From NCBI RefSeq assembly GCF_016583785.1, contig NZ_NRRU01000003.1, positions 33,189 to 97,188 of the forward strand: 64,000 bases of DNA. The letters are read 5' to 3'. Shown here piece after piece: positions 8,822-18,415 of this stretch (within the stretch, counting starts at the first letter, position 1; each line of letters starts with the position of its first letter). Made by a program: the position numbers and the translations under genes. The stretch is from Rubrivivax gelatinosus. GTDB lineage: Bacteria; Pseudomonadota; Gammaproteobacteria; Burkholderiales; Burkholderiaceae_C. A model generated the notes under the pieces. That model ran no database searches and had not been told where the DNA came from. It saw only the letters and a list, made by a program, of their open reading frames with translations.

Positions 8822-9472
8822 TCAGGCGGCTTCGGGCCCGGCGCGGCGCGCCTTCCAGGCGCCGTAGAGCACGAACAGCCCGGGCACCAGGATCATCGCC
8901 CAGATGATCTTGCTGAGGTTGTCCTTCACCCACGGCAGGTTGCCGAACAGGTAGCCGGCGCTCGTCAGGCTGCCTATCCACAGCACCGCGCCGGTGACGT
9001 CGAACAGCGTGAAGCGGCTGCGCGTCATTTGCGCCACCCCGGCGACGAACGGCGCGAAGGTGCGGATGAACGGCATGAAGCGCCCGGCGATCAGAGTAAA
9101 CCCGCCGTAACGTTCGTAAAAAGCGTGAGTGCGATTGAAAGCATTCCGATTGAAGAACCTCGACTGGTTCCAGCCGAATACACGCGGTCCGACCACCCGG
9201 CCGATCGTGTAGTTGCACTGGTTGCCCAGCACCGCCGCCGCGATCAGCAGCAGCATCGCCAGCGGCAGGTTCATCAGGCCGACACCACACATCGCCCCGA
9301 CGACGAACAGCAGGGAGTCCCCGGGCAGAAAGGGCATCACGACGACGCCGGTCTCCACAAAGATGACGATGAAAAGCAGCGCATAGACCCAGGCGCCGTA
9401 AGCCTGGACGAATGCCGCCAGATGCAGGTCCACATGAAGGACGAAGTCCATCAACCATTGCACATATTCCAT
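8822..9472 (-). CDS. DedA family membrane protein
   Basis: A membrane protein of 216 residues with the DedA (SNARE-associated) pattern. It has an N-terminal amphipathic stretch, a first re-entrant segment with VIFVETGVVVMPFLPGDSLLF, and the second motif YGGFTLIAGRFMPFIRTFAPFVAGVAQM followed by transmembrane helices. The acidic Glu of ETG and the basic Arg residues of GRFMPFIR are the residues known to matter in E. coli YghB/YqjA. DedA proteins are linked to lipid carrier flipping and membrane potential. The gene converges on amiC with a 16-bp gap. It is divergent from the hybrid kinase gene. Confidence 0.92.
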   Translation of the reverse strand: MEYVQWLMDFVLHVDLHLAAFVQAYGAWVYALLFIVIFVETGVVVMPFLPGDSLLFVVGAMCGVGLMNLPLAMLLLIAAAVLGNQCNYTIGRVVGPRVFGWNQSRFFNRNAFNRTHAFYERYGGFTLIAGRFMPFIRTFAPFVAGVAQMTRSRFTLFDVTGAVLWIGSLTSAGYLFGNLPWVKDNLSKIIWAMILVPGLFVLYGAWKARRAGPEAA

Positions 9473-9511
9473 GACCCGGGATTATCGACCGCTGGTTATG
9501 CTCCCGGCGCA

Positions 9512-11308
9512 ATGACGACACTGGAACAGGCGTCGCCGGACATCGAGAGCCTGGTGCAACGCCGGCTGTTGTGCACGGCCTTGCGCAATGCGACCCGGGG
9601 CGTGTGGATGCTGCTGGTCGCGATGGGGCTGGTGGCCGCCCTCGGCTGGATGGCCGGGCGACCGCTGGCCGCCGCCGGCGCGGCGACCGTGGGCGGCATC
9701 GCGGCGCTGCTGCGGCGCTCGCTCGCACGCCGCCACGCCGACTCGCCGCCCGCCACCGATGCCGAGCTGGCGCGTGTCGCGCGCTGGCTGGACGCCACCG
9801 CGATCGCGGTCGGCACGATGTGGGCCGTCTGCACGGTCGCCGTCTATCCCGGCCTGGACGAGCAGGCGCGCACGCTGTACCTGGTGATGGTCTGCGGCTC
9901 GATCGCCTACTCGGCGCAGTTCATGGCGATGGCCGGCCGCTCCTTCGCCTGGCTGACGACGCTGCAGATCGGCGCCATCTGCGCCGTCAGCCTGCTCGTC
10001 GCGCCGGTGCGTTCGCTGCCGCTGGCGCTGCTGGCGCCGATCTACGGCCTGGCGATGCTCAGTGCCGCACGCGAGCTGCGGCTGACGATCGCCGAGTCGC
10101 TGCGCCGCGGGCTCGAGGCCGAGGCCGTCAACGTCTCGCTGCAGCGCGCCAAGCAGGCGGCCGACGCCGCCAGCATCTCCAAGTCGCAGTTCCTGGCGAC
10201 GATGAGCCACGAGATGCGCACGCCGATGAACGGCATCCTCGGTGCGCTCGACCTGATGCGCGACACCCCGCTGGACAAGCGCCAGCGCAGCCTGGTGCGC
10301 ACCGCGGTGGCATCGGGCGAGTCGCTGCTGTGCATCATCGACGACGTGCTCGACCACTCGACGATCGAGTCAGGCAAGCTGAAGCTGGGCCCGGCGCCGA
10401 TGTCGGTGCACGCGGTCGCCGCGTCGGCGGCGGCACTGCTGCGCTCCACCGCCGAGCAGCGCGGCCTCAAGGTCGAGCTGCAGATCGCGCCCGAGGTGCC
10501 CGACGCCGTGATCGGCGACGCCTCGCGGCTCAAGCAGGTGCTGCTGAACCTGATCGGCAACGGCATCAAGTTCACCGAACGCGGCGGTGTCACGCTGCGC
10601 CTGAACCCGGCATCGGCGCCCGAAGGCCGGCGCGGCGTGCGCTTCGAGGTCGCCGACAGCGGCATCGGCATCCCGGCCGACGCGATTCCGCGCCTGTTCC
10701 AGCCCTTCTCCCAGGTCGACGCCACGCGCAGCCGCAGCCACGGCGGCACCGGCCTGGGCCTGGCGATCAGCCAGCGCATCATCGAGGCGATGGGCGGGCA
10801 CATCGTCGTCGAGAGCACCGAGGGCCGCGGCTCGCGCTTCGGCTTCACGCTCGCGCTGCCGCCGGCGCCCGAGCCGGTGCCGCTGCACTCGCCGATGCTC
10901 GACTCGGGGCTGATGCCGCTGGCGCCGGCACCGGCGCTGCACGGGCGCGTGCTGCTGGTCGAGGACAACCCGGTGAACCGCCTCATCGCCGCCGAGATGC
11001 TGAAGACCTTCAGCCTCGACGTCGTCGAGGCCGAGGACGGCCAGCAGGCGCTGGAGCGCATCGACCGCGAGCACTTCGACATCGTGCTGATGGACATCCA
11101 GATGCCGGTGCTAGACGGCTACGCCGCCACCCAGCGCATCCGCGAGCGCGAGGCGCGGCTGCGGCTGGCGCGGGTGCCGATCGTCGCGCTGACGGCCAAC
11201 GCCTTCGACGAGGACGCTGCCCAGTCGCTGGCCGTCGGCATGGACGCCCATCTATCCAAGCCCTACTCGCGCGAACAGCTGCGCACGCTGCTCAAGCAGT
11301 GGCTGTAG
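9512..11308 (+). CDS. hybrid sensor histidine kinase/response regulator
   Basis: A hybrid kinase of 598 residues. Six or so N-terminal transmembrane helices (about 30-190) form a membrane sensor without a large periplasmic domain. Then come HisKA with phospho-acceptor His233 (FLATMSHEMRTPMNGIL), a HATPase_c domain (LNLIGNGIKFTE, DSGIGIPADAIPRLF, GGTGLGLAIS) and a C-terminal receiver with Asp528 (VLMDIQMPVLDGY). The frame is open for 800 bases upstream, but the ATG at 9512 is just downstream of the divergent dedA start and begins a sensible protein. No Hpt domain or cognate regulator is adjacent, so the output partner is unknown. The membrane topology resembles RpfC-like or MASE-type sensors, not otherwise identified. 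Confidence 0.92.
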   Translation: MTTLEQASPDIESLVQRRLLCTALRNATRGVWMLLVAMGLVAALGWMAGRPLAAAGAATVGGIAALLRRSLARRHADSPPATDAELARVARWLDATAIAVGTMWAVCTVAVYPGLDEQARTLYLVMVCGSIAYSAQFMAMAGRSFAWLTTLQIGAICAVSLLVAPVRSLPLALLAPIYGLAMLSAARELRLTIAESLRRGLEAEAVNVSLQRAKQAADAASISKSQFLATMSHEMRTPMNGILGALDLMRDTPLDKRQRSLVRTAVASGESLLCIIDDVLDHSTIESGKLKLGPAPMSVHAVAASAAALLRSTAEQRGLKVELQIAPEVPDAVIGDASRLKQVLLNLIGNGIKFTERGGVTLRLNPASAPEGRRGVRFEVADSGIGIPADAIPRLFQPFSQVDATRSRSHGGTGLGLAISQRIIEAMGGHIVVESTEGRGSRFGFTLALPPAPEPVPLHSPMLDSGLMPLAPAPALHGRVLLVEDNPVNRLIAAEMLKTFSLDVVEAEDGQQALERIDREHFDIVLMDIQMPVLDGYAATQRIREREARLRLARVPIVALTANAFDEDAAQSLAVGMDAHLSKPYSREQLRTLLKQWL

Positions 11309-11369
11309 CCGGGGCCGGGCGGCGGCGCCGGACGCGGCGCGCGACACCCCCCTCCTACAATCCCGCCGG

Positions 11370-13247
11370 ATGACAGAAGCGCCGCCGCCCCGCCGTCCGA
11401 TCCGCGAACTGCCCGACGAACTGGTGAGCCAGATCGCCGCCGGCGAGGTCGTCGAACGGCCGGCTTCGGTGGTGCGCGAGCTGGTCGACAACGCGCTCGA
11501 CGCCGGCGCCCGCGCCGTCGTCGTGCGCCTGGCCGCCGGCGGCGTGCGCAGCATCGTCGTCGAGGACGACGGTTGCGGCATCCCGGTCGAGGAACTGCCG
11601 CTGGCGCTCAAGCGCCACGCCACCAGCAAGATCGGCTCGCTGGGTGAGCTGGAAGCGGTGCGCACGATGGGTTTTCGCGGCGAAGCGCTGGCCGCGATCG
11701 CGTCGGTGTCGGAGATGGCGATCACCAGCCGCACGGCCGACGCCGGGCACGGCTGGCGCGTCGACGCGCGCAGCGGCGAGCTGCAGCCGGCGGCACGCGC
11801 CGCCGGCACCACGATCGAGGTCCAGGAGCTGTTCTTCTCGACCCCGGCGCGGCGCAAGTTCCTGAAGAGCGAAGCGACCGAACTCGCGCACGCCGTCGAA
11901 GCGGTGCGCCGGCACGCGCTGGCCCGGCCCGACGTCGGCTTCGCCGTCTGGCACGAAGGCCGCGTCGTCGCCCAGTGGCGTGCCGCCGGCATCGAGCAGC
12001 GCCTGGCCGACGTGCTCGGGCGCGAGTTCATCGCCGCCAGCCGCACGCTGGAGGTCGCGGCCGGGCCGCTGATGCTGGCCGGCCGCGCCGGCCAGCCCGA
12101 GGCCGCGCGCAACCGCACCGACCTGCAGTACCTGTTCGTCAACGGCCGCTACGTGCGCGACCGCCTGGTTTCGCACGCGGTGCGCGCCGCCTACGAAGAC
12201 CAGCTGCACGGCAGCAAGCAGCCGGCCTATGCGCTGTTCCTGCAGATCGAGCCCGAACTCGTCGACGTCAACGTGCATCCGACCAAGATCGAGGTGCGTT
12301 TCCGCGACGGGCGCGCGGTGCACCAGGCGGTGCAGCGGGCGGTGGTGCAGACGCTGGCGGCGACACGCGCGGCGGTCGCCGCGCCGGTGGCCGAGGCCTC
12401 GCCGCCCGCACCGCCGGTCGCCGCCCTGCCGGTGGCCGACGAGACCCCGGTGCTCACGCGCCCCTCCTTTCAGCCCTCGCTGCCGCTGGTCGCGCGCGAT
12501 ACCCAGGCGCCGTGGCGCAGCGACGGCGCGCGCAGCACGCCGCAGGGCAGCGGCGGCCTGGCCGCATGGTCGGCGCTGCGGCCGACGCCGGCGGCGGTCG
12601 AGACCGTGCTCGAAGCGCCCGCCGCCGCGGCGCGTTCGCTGCCCGAGGCCGAACCCGCCGCGCATCCGCTGGGCGAGGCCATAGGCCAGGTCGGCGGCGT
12701 CTACGTGCTGGCGCGCAACGCCCACGGGCTGATCGTCGTCGACATGCACGCCGCGCACGAACGCATCGTCTACGAGCGCCTGAAGCAGGCGGCCGCCGCC
12801 AGCACCGCGCTGCCGGCGCAGCCGCTGCTGCTGCCGGTGAGTTTTGCCGCCACCGCGGCCGAGATCGCCACCGCCGAGGCCGAACGCGAAGCGCTGCTGG
12901 CGCTCGGGCTGGACGTGGCGCCACTGGCGGCGACGACGCTGGTCGTGCGCAGCCGCCCGGCGGCGCTGCCCGACGCCGACGTCGCCGAGCTCGCACGTTC
13001 GGTGCTGGCCGAGTTCGAGCAGACCGGCGCCAGCCGCGCCGTCGAACGCTCGCGCGACGAGTTGCTGGCGACCATGGCCTGCCACGGCGCGGTGCGCGCC
13101 AACCGCCGGCTGACGCTGCCCGAGATGGACGCGCTGCTGCGCCAGATGGAGGCCACCGAACGCGCCGACACCTGCAACCACGGCCGGCCGACCTGGCGCC
13201 AGCTGACGATGAAGGAACTGGATGCCCTCTTCCTGAGGGGGCGCTGA
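11370..13247 (+). CDS. mutL: DNA mismatch repair protein MutL
   Basis: A protein of 625 residues. The N-terminal GHKL ATPase carries LPDELVSQIAAGEVVERPAS, the DNALDAGA N-box, DDGCGIP, and GFRGEALAAI. A Pro/Ala-rich linker (about 325-430) leads to the C-terminal dimerisation domain. That domain retains the latent endonuclease motif as DMHAAHERIVYE (458-469, Met where Gln is usual), the ACHGAVRA segment and CNHGRPTW near the C-terminus (from 602). MutL links MutS recognition to strand incision, and the motif fits MutH-less bacteria. A 9-bp GC hairpin (CGCTGCCGT / ACGGCAGCG, 13251-13269) follows the stop without a T tract. The start lies 61 bp after the hybrid kinase stop. Confidence 0.96.
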   Translation: MTEAPPPRRPIRELPDELVSQIAAGEVVERPASVVRELVDNALDAGARAVVVRLAAGGVRSIVVEDDGCGIPVEELPLALKRHATSKIGSLGELEAVRTMGFRGEALAAIASVSEMAITSRTADAGHGWRVDARSGELQPAARAAGTTIEVQELFFSTPARRKFLKSEATELAHAVEAVRRHALARPDVGFAVWHEGRVVAQWRAAGIEQRLADVLGREFIAASRTLEVAAGPLMLAGRAGQPEAARNRTDLQYLFVNGRYVRDRLVSHAVRAAYEDQLHGSKQPAYALFLQIEPELVDVNVHPTKIEVRFRDGRAVHQAVQRAVVQTLAATRAAVAAPVAEASPPAPPVAALPVADETPVLTRPSFQPSLPLVARDTQAPWRSDGARSTPQGSGGLAAWSALRPTPAAVETVLEAPAAAARSLPEAEPAAHPLGEAIGQVGGVYVLARNAHGLIVVDMHAAHERIVYERLKQAAAASTALPAQPLLLPVSFAATAAEIATAEAEREALLALGLDVAPLAATTLVVRSRPAALPDADVAELARSVLAEFEQTGASRAVERSRDELLATMACHGAVRANRRLTLPEMDALLRQMEATERADTCNHGRPTWRQLTMKELDALFLRGR

Positions 13248-13340
13248 AGCCGCTGCCGTCACGGCAGCGCCACGGGCCTGACCTAGCGTCGCGATCGCCG
13301 GACATGAGCCGGTGACGACCAACCCACAGGAGAGAGCCCG

Positions 13341-14588
13341 ATGAAGTCCCACCCGATTCGCGCGCTGGCCACGGCCGCCGCGCTGGTGCTGCCGGCGCTG
13401 GCCGCGCAGGCCGCCCCTTCGGCCGTCATCCCGCCGGCGGCCCAGCTCGGCCCGCGCCCCTTCTTCCTCGTCGACGACATGGCCGACAGCGCGCTGAAGA
13501 CCGCGCTGCAGGCCTGCGCCGCCCAGCGCAGCGTGTACACCCGCAGCGACTTCGCGATCGGCCACCGCGGCGCGTCGCTGCAGTTCCCCGAGCACACGCG
13601 CGAGTCCTACATCGCCGCCGCACGCATGGGCGCCGGCATCGTCGAGTGCGACGTCGTCTTCACCAAGGACAAGCAGCTCGTCTGCCGCCACGCGCAGAAC
13701 GACCTGCACACGACGACCAACATCCTCGCCACCGAGCTGGCGGCCAAGTGTGTCAAGCCCTTCACGCCGGCCGCCTTCGACGCCGCGGGCAACCTGGTCG
13801 CGCAGGCCAGCGCCGAATGCCGCACCAGCGAGCTGACGCTGGCCGAGTTCAAGAGCCTGCGCGGCAAGATGGACGGCTACAACCCGCGCGGCCGCACGGT
13901 GGCCGAATACATGGCGGGCACGCCCGACTGGCGCACCAACCTGTATGCCGGCCCGACCAGCGGCACGCTGCTGACGCACAAGGAGAGCATCGAGCTCTTC
14001 AAGCAGCTGGGCGTGAAGATGACGCCGGAGCTGAAGTACCCCGCCGTGGCGATGCCTTTCGACGGCTTCACGCAGCAGGCCTACGCGCAGAAGCTGATCG
14101 ACGAATACAAGGCCGCGCGCGTGCCGCCGGCGCGTGTGTTCCCGCAGTCGTTCTACCTGCCCGACGTGCAGTACTGGGTGCAAAACACCGCCTACGGCAA
14201 GCAGGCGGTCTACCTGGACGACGCGGCGACGCCGGCCGACCTGCCCAATGCGGCGGAACTCGCCGACTACAAGGCCCAGGGCATCAACATCGTGGCGCCG
14301 CCGATCTTCGCGCTGCTCGCGACCGATGCCGCCGGCAACATCGTGCCCTCGCAGTACGCCAAGGACGCCAAGGCCGCGGGCCTGGACATCATCAGCTGGT
14401 CGCTGGAGCGCTCGGGCATCCTGGCCGACGGCAACAACGGCTCGTACTACCAGACCTTCGACAGCGCGATCAAACGCGAAGGCGACATGCTGGTGGTGCT
14501 GGACGTGCTCGCGCGCCAGGTCGGCATCCGCGGCATGTTCAGCGACTGGCCGGCGACGCCGGCCTTCTACGCCAACTGCATGAAGTGA
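13341..14588 (+). CDS. secreted glycerophosphodiester phosphodiesterase
   Basis: An exported protein of 415 residues with a clear signal peptide ([26 protein letters not shown]). The GDPD domain begins at about residue 72. Catalytic features are [16 protein letters not shown] (His of HRG and the following Glu), [17 protein letters not shown] (metal-binding Glu/Asp and second His) and the TPELKYP strand. It hydrolyses deacylated phospholipids to glycerol-3-phosphate and alcohol in the periplasm. At over 400 residues it is the long periplasmic type (GlpQ-like), larger than cytoplasmic UgpQ. A good ribosome site (AGGAGAG) precedes the ATG. No glycerol-3-phosphate transporter is adjacent. Confidence 0.92.
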   Translation: MKSHPIRALATAAALVLPALAAQAAPSAVIPPAAQLGPRPFFLVDDMADSALKTALQACAAQRSVYTRSDFAIGHRGASLQFPEHTRESYIAAARMGAGIVECDVVFTKDKQLVCRHAQNDLHTTTNILATELAAKCVKPFTPAAFDAAGNLVAQASAECRTSELTLAEFKSLRGKMDGYNPRGRTVAEYMAGTPDWRTNLYAGPTSGTLLTHKESIELFKQLGVKMTPELKYPAVAMPFDGFTQQAYAQKLIDEYKAARVPPARVFPQSFYLPDVQYWVQNTAYGKQAVYLDDAATPADLPNAAELADYKAQGINIVAPPIFALLATDAAGNIVPSQYAKDAKAAGLDIISWSLERSGILADGNNGSYYQTFDSAIKREGDMLVVLDVLARQVGIRGMFSDWPATPAFYANCMK

Positions 14589-14594
14589 GCGCGC

Positions 14595-14614
14595 CGGGCG
14601 CCGGCAGGCGCCCG
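14595..14614. terminator. GC hairpin between converging genes, possible terminator
   Basis: An 8-bp perfect stem (CGGGCGCC / GGCGCCCG) with a GGCA loop lies between the converging stop codons at 14588 and 14620. There is no T tract on either side, so its terminator role is only likely from position. Confidence 0.45.
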
Positions 14615-14619
14615 CGTGC

Positions 14620-15420
14620 TCAGCCGATCCAGGGCTTCAACCAGCCCAGGCCCTGGGAGGTGCCGCCCGCCACCGCGCCGCGGCGCGGGCGGTACTCGCA
14701 GCCGATCCAGCCCGGGTAGCCCAGTTCGTCCAGCAGCTCGAACAGGTAGGGGTAATAGATCTCGCCGACGTCGGGCTCGTGCCGCGTCGGCACGCCGGCG
14801 ATCTGCAGGTGGCCGACCTGGCCGGTGGGCAGCCAGCGGCGGATGTTGGCCGCCAGGTCGCCTTCGACGATCTGGCAGTGGTACAGGTCCATCTGCACCT
14901 TCAGGTTGGGCGCGCCGACCTCGGCGACGATGGCGTGCGCCTGATCCTGGCGGTTCAGGAAGAAGCCCGGCATGTCGCGTTCGTTGATCGGCTCGATCTG
15001 CACGGCCAGGCCCAGCTTGGCCGCCTCGGTGGCAGCGTAGGCGAGGTTGGCGACGTAGGTGGCGCGCAACGCCTCGCGCGTCTGGCCGGCGGGCAGCAGG
15101 CCGGCCATCACGTGGATGCGCGGGCAGTCGAGCGCACGGGCGTAGGCCAGCGCCTGGGCGATGCCGTCGCGGAACTCGGCTTCGCGCCCGGGCAGGCAGG
15201 CGATGCCGCGCTCGCCGGCGTCCCAGTCGCCCGGCGGCGCGTTGAACAGCACCTGCTGCAGGCCGTTGGCCTTGAGCTGGGCGGCGAGCTGCTCGGTCGT
15301 GAAGGCGTAGGGGAAGAGGTACTCGACGGCCTTGAAGCCGTCGCGTGCGGCGGCGGCGAAACGGTCGAGGAAGTCGTGCTCGTTGTAGAGCATCGACAGG
15401 TTGGCGGCGAAACGGGGCAT
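14620..15420 (-). CDS. otnI: 2-oxo-tetronate isomerase (hydroxypyruvate isomerase family)
   Basis: A TIM-barrel isomerase of 266 residues in the Hyi/OtnI family. Visible motifs are [44 protein letters not shown] (metal-binding Glu), [25 protein letters not shown] and [11 protein letters not shown]. In the four-carbon acid sugar pathway OtnI converts 2-oxo-tetronate to 3-oxo-tetronate, the substrate of OtnK. It is the last gene of the gntP-ltnD-otnK-otnC-otnI operon, 57 bp after otnC. Sequence alone cannot exclude hydroxypyruvate isomerase activity, but the operon makes the OtnI role much more likely. Confidence 0.9.
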   Translation of the reverse strand: MPRFAANLSMLYNEHDFLDRFAAAARDGFKAVEYLFPYAFTTEQLAAQLKANGLQQVLFNAPPGDWDAGERGIACLPGREAEFRDGIAQALAYARALDCPRIHVMAGLLPAGQTREALRATYVANLAYAATEAAKLGLAVQIEPINERDMPGFFLNRQDQAHAIVAEVGAPNLKVQMDLYHCQIVEGDLAANIRRWLPTGQVGHLQIAGVPTRHEPDVGEIYYPYLFELLDELGYPGWIGCEYRPRRGAVAGGTSQGLGWLKPWIG

Positions 15421-15477
15421 GGTGGACTCGCGGTCGTGATGCGGGCTCGGCCCGCGGTGTTCAGGAATGGAAATGCC

Positions 15478-16176
15478 TCACCAGGAGGCACCGAAGCTGT
15501 CGCGCAGGGTCTGGATCCGGGCCTCGTCCAGCGGGCAGTGGCAGGCCTCGGGCACCAGCAGCGCCAGGCGTGCGGTCTCCTCGAGTTCTTCCAGCACCGC
15601 CATCGCCGCGGCCGGGCTGTCGTGCCAGACGTTGGGGCCCAGCCGCGCCAGCATCACGGCGCGGATGGGCCTGCCGGCGGCGGCGTAGCGCGTGATGGAT
15701 TCGGCCACCGCGTCGGCGGCTTCGGGCGCGCCCGGGCGCTGGTAGGCGATGTGCGGCACGCGGCCCACCTTCATGACGAAGTACGGCGTGATCGGCGGCA
15801 GCAGTTCGCCCTCGGCCGGCACGCTGCCGGCCGCGGCCCGCAGCGAGCACGCGACCAGATGCGTGCTGTGGGTGTGGATGATGCAGCGCGCCGGCTGCGC
15901 CGTCGCCTCGCTGGCGGCGTAGATGCGCCGGTGCAGCACGATGGTCTTGCTGCCGCGGTCGCCGGCGAGTTGCCGGCCCTCGGCGTCCAGCCGCGCCAGG
16001 CGGGCCGGCTCCAGCGTGCCCAGGCAGGCGTCGGTCGGCGTGATCAGGTAGCCGTCGGCCAGGCGCACGCTGATGTTGCCGGCCGTGGCGTGCACGTAGC
16101 CACGCTCGAACAGACTGCGGCCGACGCGGCAGATCTCGGCGCGCGCGAGGTCTTCGTCGAGGAACGGCGTGTGCAT
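15478..16176 (-). CDS. otnC: 3-oxo-tetronate 4-phosphate decarboxylase (class II aldolase family)
   Basis: A protein of 232 residues with the class II aldolase/adducin fold. The phosphate-binding ATAGNISVRL, the catalytic acidic region, zinc ligands in IIHTHSTHLVACSL, and a C-terminal His in EACHCPLDE are visible. OtnC decarboxylates 3-oxo-tetronate 4-phosphate to dihydroxyacetone phosphate, the last step of L-threonate breakdown. The ATG at 16176 lies 5 bp downstream of the otnK stop, consistent with coupled translation. L-fuculose-phosphate aldolase-like activity is the alternative on fold alone. The neighbours settle the assignment. Confidence 0.92.
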   Translation of the reverse strand: MHTPFLDEDLARAEICRVGRSLFERGYVHATAGNISVRLADGYLITPTDACLGTLEPARLARLDAEGRQLAGDRGSKTIVLHRRIYAASEATAQPARCIIHTHSTHLVACSLRAAAGSVPAEGELLPPITPYFVMKVGRVPHIAYQRPGAPEAADAVAESITRYAAAGRPIRAVMLARLGPNVWHDSPAAAMAVLEELEETARLALLVPEACHCPLDEARIQTLRDSFGASW

Positions 16177-16181
16177 CGTGT

Positions 16182-17456
16182 TCAACCCTGCAGCAGGGTG
16201 AAGGCCTTGGTGAAGAAGTCGTCGGTGCCGAAGTTGCCCGACTTCAGCGCCAGGTGCAGCCCGCCCGGCGCTGCCGGGCTGGCCGCGTGGCACCAGGGCA
16301 CGCCGGGGTCGATCTGGCCACCGATGCGCAGCTGGGCGATGCCCAGCGCCTGCACGCAGGCGCCCGAGGTCTCGCCGCCGGCGACGACCAGCTGGCGCAC
16401 GCCGGCCTCGACCAGGCCTTGCGCGATGCGCGCAATGGTCTGCTCGACCAGGCCGCCGGCCTGCTCGACGCCCAGCTGGGCCTGGATGGCGCGCACCGCG
16501 GCCGGCTCGGCGGTCGAGTACACCAGCACCGGGCCGCTGGCCAGGTGTTGGCCGGCCCAGGCCAGCGCCTCGGCGGCGACGTCTTCGCCGGCGGCGATGC
16601 GCAGCGGGTCGATCGCCAGCGCCGGCCGGCCCGAGCGGATGAAGTCCAGCACCTGGCGGTTGGTGGCCACCGAGCAGCTGCCCGAGACCACCGCCTGCAG
16701 CCCTTCGGCCGGCGGCAGCTCGGCGGCCTGCGACGAGGGCGCCAGGCCGTGGTTGCCCGGCAGGCCGATCGCCACGCCCGAACCCGCCGTCAGCAGCGGC
16801 AGCTCGGCCAGCGCCGGCGCCAGACGCAGCAGGTCGGCATTGGAGACGGCGTCGACGATCGCGATCGCCACGCCCTGGGCCTTCAGCTCGGCGATGCGTG
16901 CACGCACCGCGTCGGCGCCCTGCCCCACCACCTGGTAGTCGATCAGACCGACCTTGCGCTTGCACTGCGCCTGCAGCACGCGCACGAGGTTGGCGTCGGT
17001 CATCGGCGTCAGCGGGTGGTCCTTCATGCCGCTGTCGCTGAGCAGCAGGTCGCCGACGAAGAGGTGGCCCTTGAAGACCGTGCGCTGGTTCTCCGGGAAG
17101 GCCGGCGTCGCGATCGTGAACGGAACATCCAGCGCGTCCATCAGCGCCTCGGTGACCGGGCCGATGTTGCCGCGCGCCGTGCTGTCGAAGGTCGAGCAGT
17201 ACTTGAAATAGAACTGCGTCGCACCCTGCGCCTGCAGCCAGCGCAGCGCGGCCACCGACTGCGCCACCGCGTCCTCGGCCGCGATGGTGCGCGACTTCAG
17301 CGCGACGACGACGGCGTCGACGTCGGCGTCCAACGGACCGGGCGGCACGCCGATCGTCTGCACGACGCGCATGCCGGCACGCACCAGGTTGTTCGCCAGG
17401 TCGGTGGCGCCGGTCGAGTCGTCGGCGATGCAGCCGAGCTTGAGCCGCGAGCTCAC
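16182..17456 (-). CDS. otnK: 3-oxo-tetronate kinase (DUF1537 family)
   Basis: A kinase of 424 residues of the family formerly called DUF1537. The N-terminal substrate domain begins KLGCIADDSTGATDLANNLV (conserved DDxTGA), with FYFKYCSTFDSTARGNIGPV and ATPAFPENQRTVFKGHLFVGD. The C-terminal nucleotide domain has VVSGSCSVATNRQV, VVAGGETSGACVQALG and LKSGNFGTDDFFTKA. It phosphorylates 3-oxo-tetronate at C4 using ATP. The start is GTG at 17456, overlapping the ltnD stop as GTGA; the longer open frame upstream is a shadow of ltnD. Together with ltnD, otnC and otnI it defines the L-threonate/D-erythronate-type pathway. Confidence 0.95.
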   Translation of the reverse strand: MSSRLKLGCIADDSTGATDLANNLVRAGMRVVQTIGVPPGPLDADVDAVVVALKSRTIAAEDAVAQSVAALRWLQAQGATQFYFKYCSTFDSTARGNIGPVTEALMDALDVPFTIATPAFPENQRTVFKGHLFVGDLLLSDSGMKDHPLTPMTDANLVRVLQAQCKRKVGLIDYQVVGQGADAVRARIAELKAQGVAIAIVDAVSNADLLRLAPALAELPLLTAGSGVAIGLPGNHGLAPSSQAAELPPAEGLQAVVSGSCSVATNRQVLDFIRSGRPALAIDPLRIAAGEDVAAEALAWAGQHLASGPVLVYSTAEPAAVRAIQAQLGVEQAGGLVEQTIARIAQGLVEAGVRQLVVAGGETSGACVQALGIAQLRIGGQIDPGVPWCHAASPAAPGGLHLALKSGNFGTDDFFTKAFTLLQG

Positions 17457-18355
17457 GGCGCGTCCTTCTTCGCCGGCAGCGTGATGCCCGGGAAGATCTT
17501 GATCACGGCGCTGTCGTCTTCCTTGGCGAAGCCGGCGGTCGAGGCCTGCATGAACATCTGGTGCGCGGTGGCCGCCAGCGGCAGCGGGAACTTGCTCGCA
17601 CGCGCCGTGTCGAGCACCAGGCCCAGGTCCTTGACGAAGATGTCGACGGCAGACAGCGGCGTGAAGTCGCCGGCCAGCACGTGCGCCATGCGGTTCTCGA
17701 ACATCCAGCTGTTGCCGGCGCTGTGCGTGATGACCTCGTAGATCGCGGCCGCGTCGACGCCTTCGCGCAGGCCCAGCGCCATCGCCTCGGCGGCGGCGGC
17801 GATGTGCACGCCGGCCAGCAGCTGGTTGATGATCTTCACCTTGGAGCCGGCACCGGCCTTGTCGCCCAGGCGGTAGACCTTGCCGGCCATGCCGTCGAGC
17901 ACCGCACCGGCGGCGGCGTAGGCCGCGGGCCTGGCCGAGGTCATCATCGTCATCTGGCCCGCGGCGGCCTTGGCGGCGCCGCCGGAGATCGGGGCGTCGA
18001 TGTAATGGATGCCAGTGGCCTCGAGCTTGGCCTCGAGCGCGATCGACCAGTTCGGGTCGACCGTCGAGCACATGATGAAGGTCGAGCCCGGGCGCATCGC
18101 CGCGGCGGCACCGCCTTCGCCGAAGAGCACGGTCTCGGTCTGCGCGGCGTTGACGACCACCGACACCAGCGTGTCGCAGGCCGCGGCCAGCGCCGCCGGG
18201 TTGGCGCAGGCGACACCGCCTTCACGCGCGAAGGCTTCGGCGACGCCGGGGCGCACGTCGCAGACGTGCACCTTGAAACCGTTGCGGCGAAGCGTCTGGG
18301 CGATGCCCACGCCCATGGCGCCGAGGCCGATCACGCCGACATTCTGGCTAGTCAT
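17453..18355 (-). CDS. ltnD: L-threonate dehydrogenase
   Basis: A protein of 300 residues of the beta-hydroxyacid dehydrogenase family. A Rossmann fold (VGVIGLGAMGVGIAQTLRRNG) is followed by the substrate motif DAPISGGAAKAAAGQMTMM, the catalytic Lys in GSKVKIINQLLAGVHIAAAAEAM, and the cofactor-domain tail FVKDLGLVLDTA. LtnD oxidises L-threonate at C2 with NAD+ to 2-oxo-tetronate. Tartronate semialdehyde reductase belongs to the same family, but adjacency to otnK, otnC and otnI points to LtnD. It overlaps otnK by 4 bases and lies 60 bp after gntP. Confidence 0.93.
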   Translation of the reverse strand: MTSQNVGVIGLGAMGVGIAQTLRRNGFKVHVCDVRPGVAEAFAREGGVACANPAALAAACDTLVSVVVNAAQTETVLFGEGGAAAAMRPGSTFIMCSTVDPNWSIALEAKLEATGIHYIDAPISGGAAKAAAGQMTMMTSARPAAYAAAGAVLDGMAGKVYRLGDKAGAGSKVKIINQLLAGVHIAAAAEAMALGLREGVDAAAIYEVITHSAGNSWMFENRMAHVLAGDFTPLSAVDIFVKDLGLVLDTARASKFPLPLAATAHQMFMQASTAGFAKEDDSAVIKIFPGITLPAKKDAP

Positions 18356-18415
18356 GATGAGGTCGATTCGAGTGGAGGGTCCGTGAGGACGAAGTGCGGC
18401 GGATGGGGCGCCGGC

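Noticed and set aside
11355..14183. A 942-codon minus-strand open frame opposite mutL and the phosphodiesterase
   Set aside because: It spans two well-defined genes and their gap, and shows no motif. It is a codon-bias shadow.
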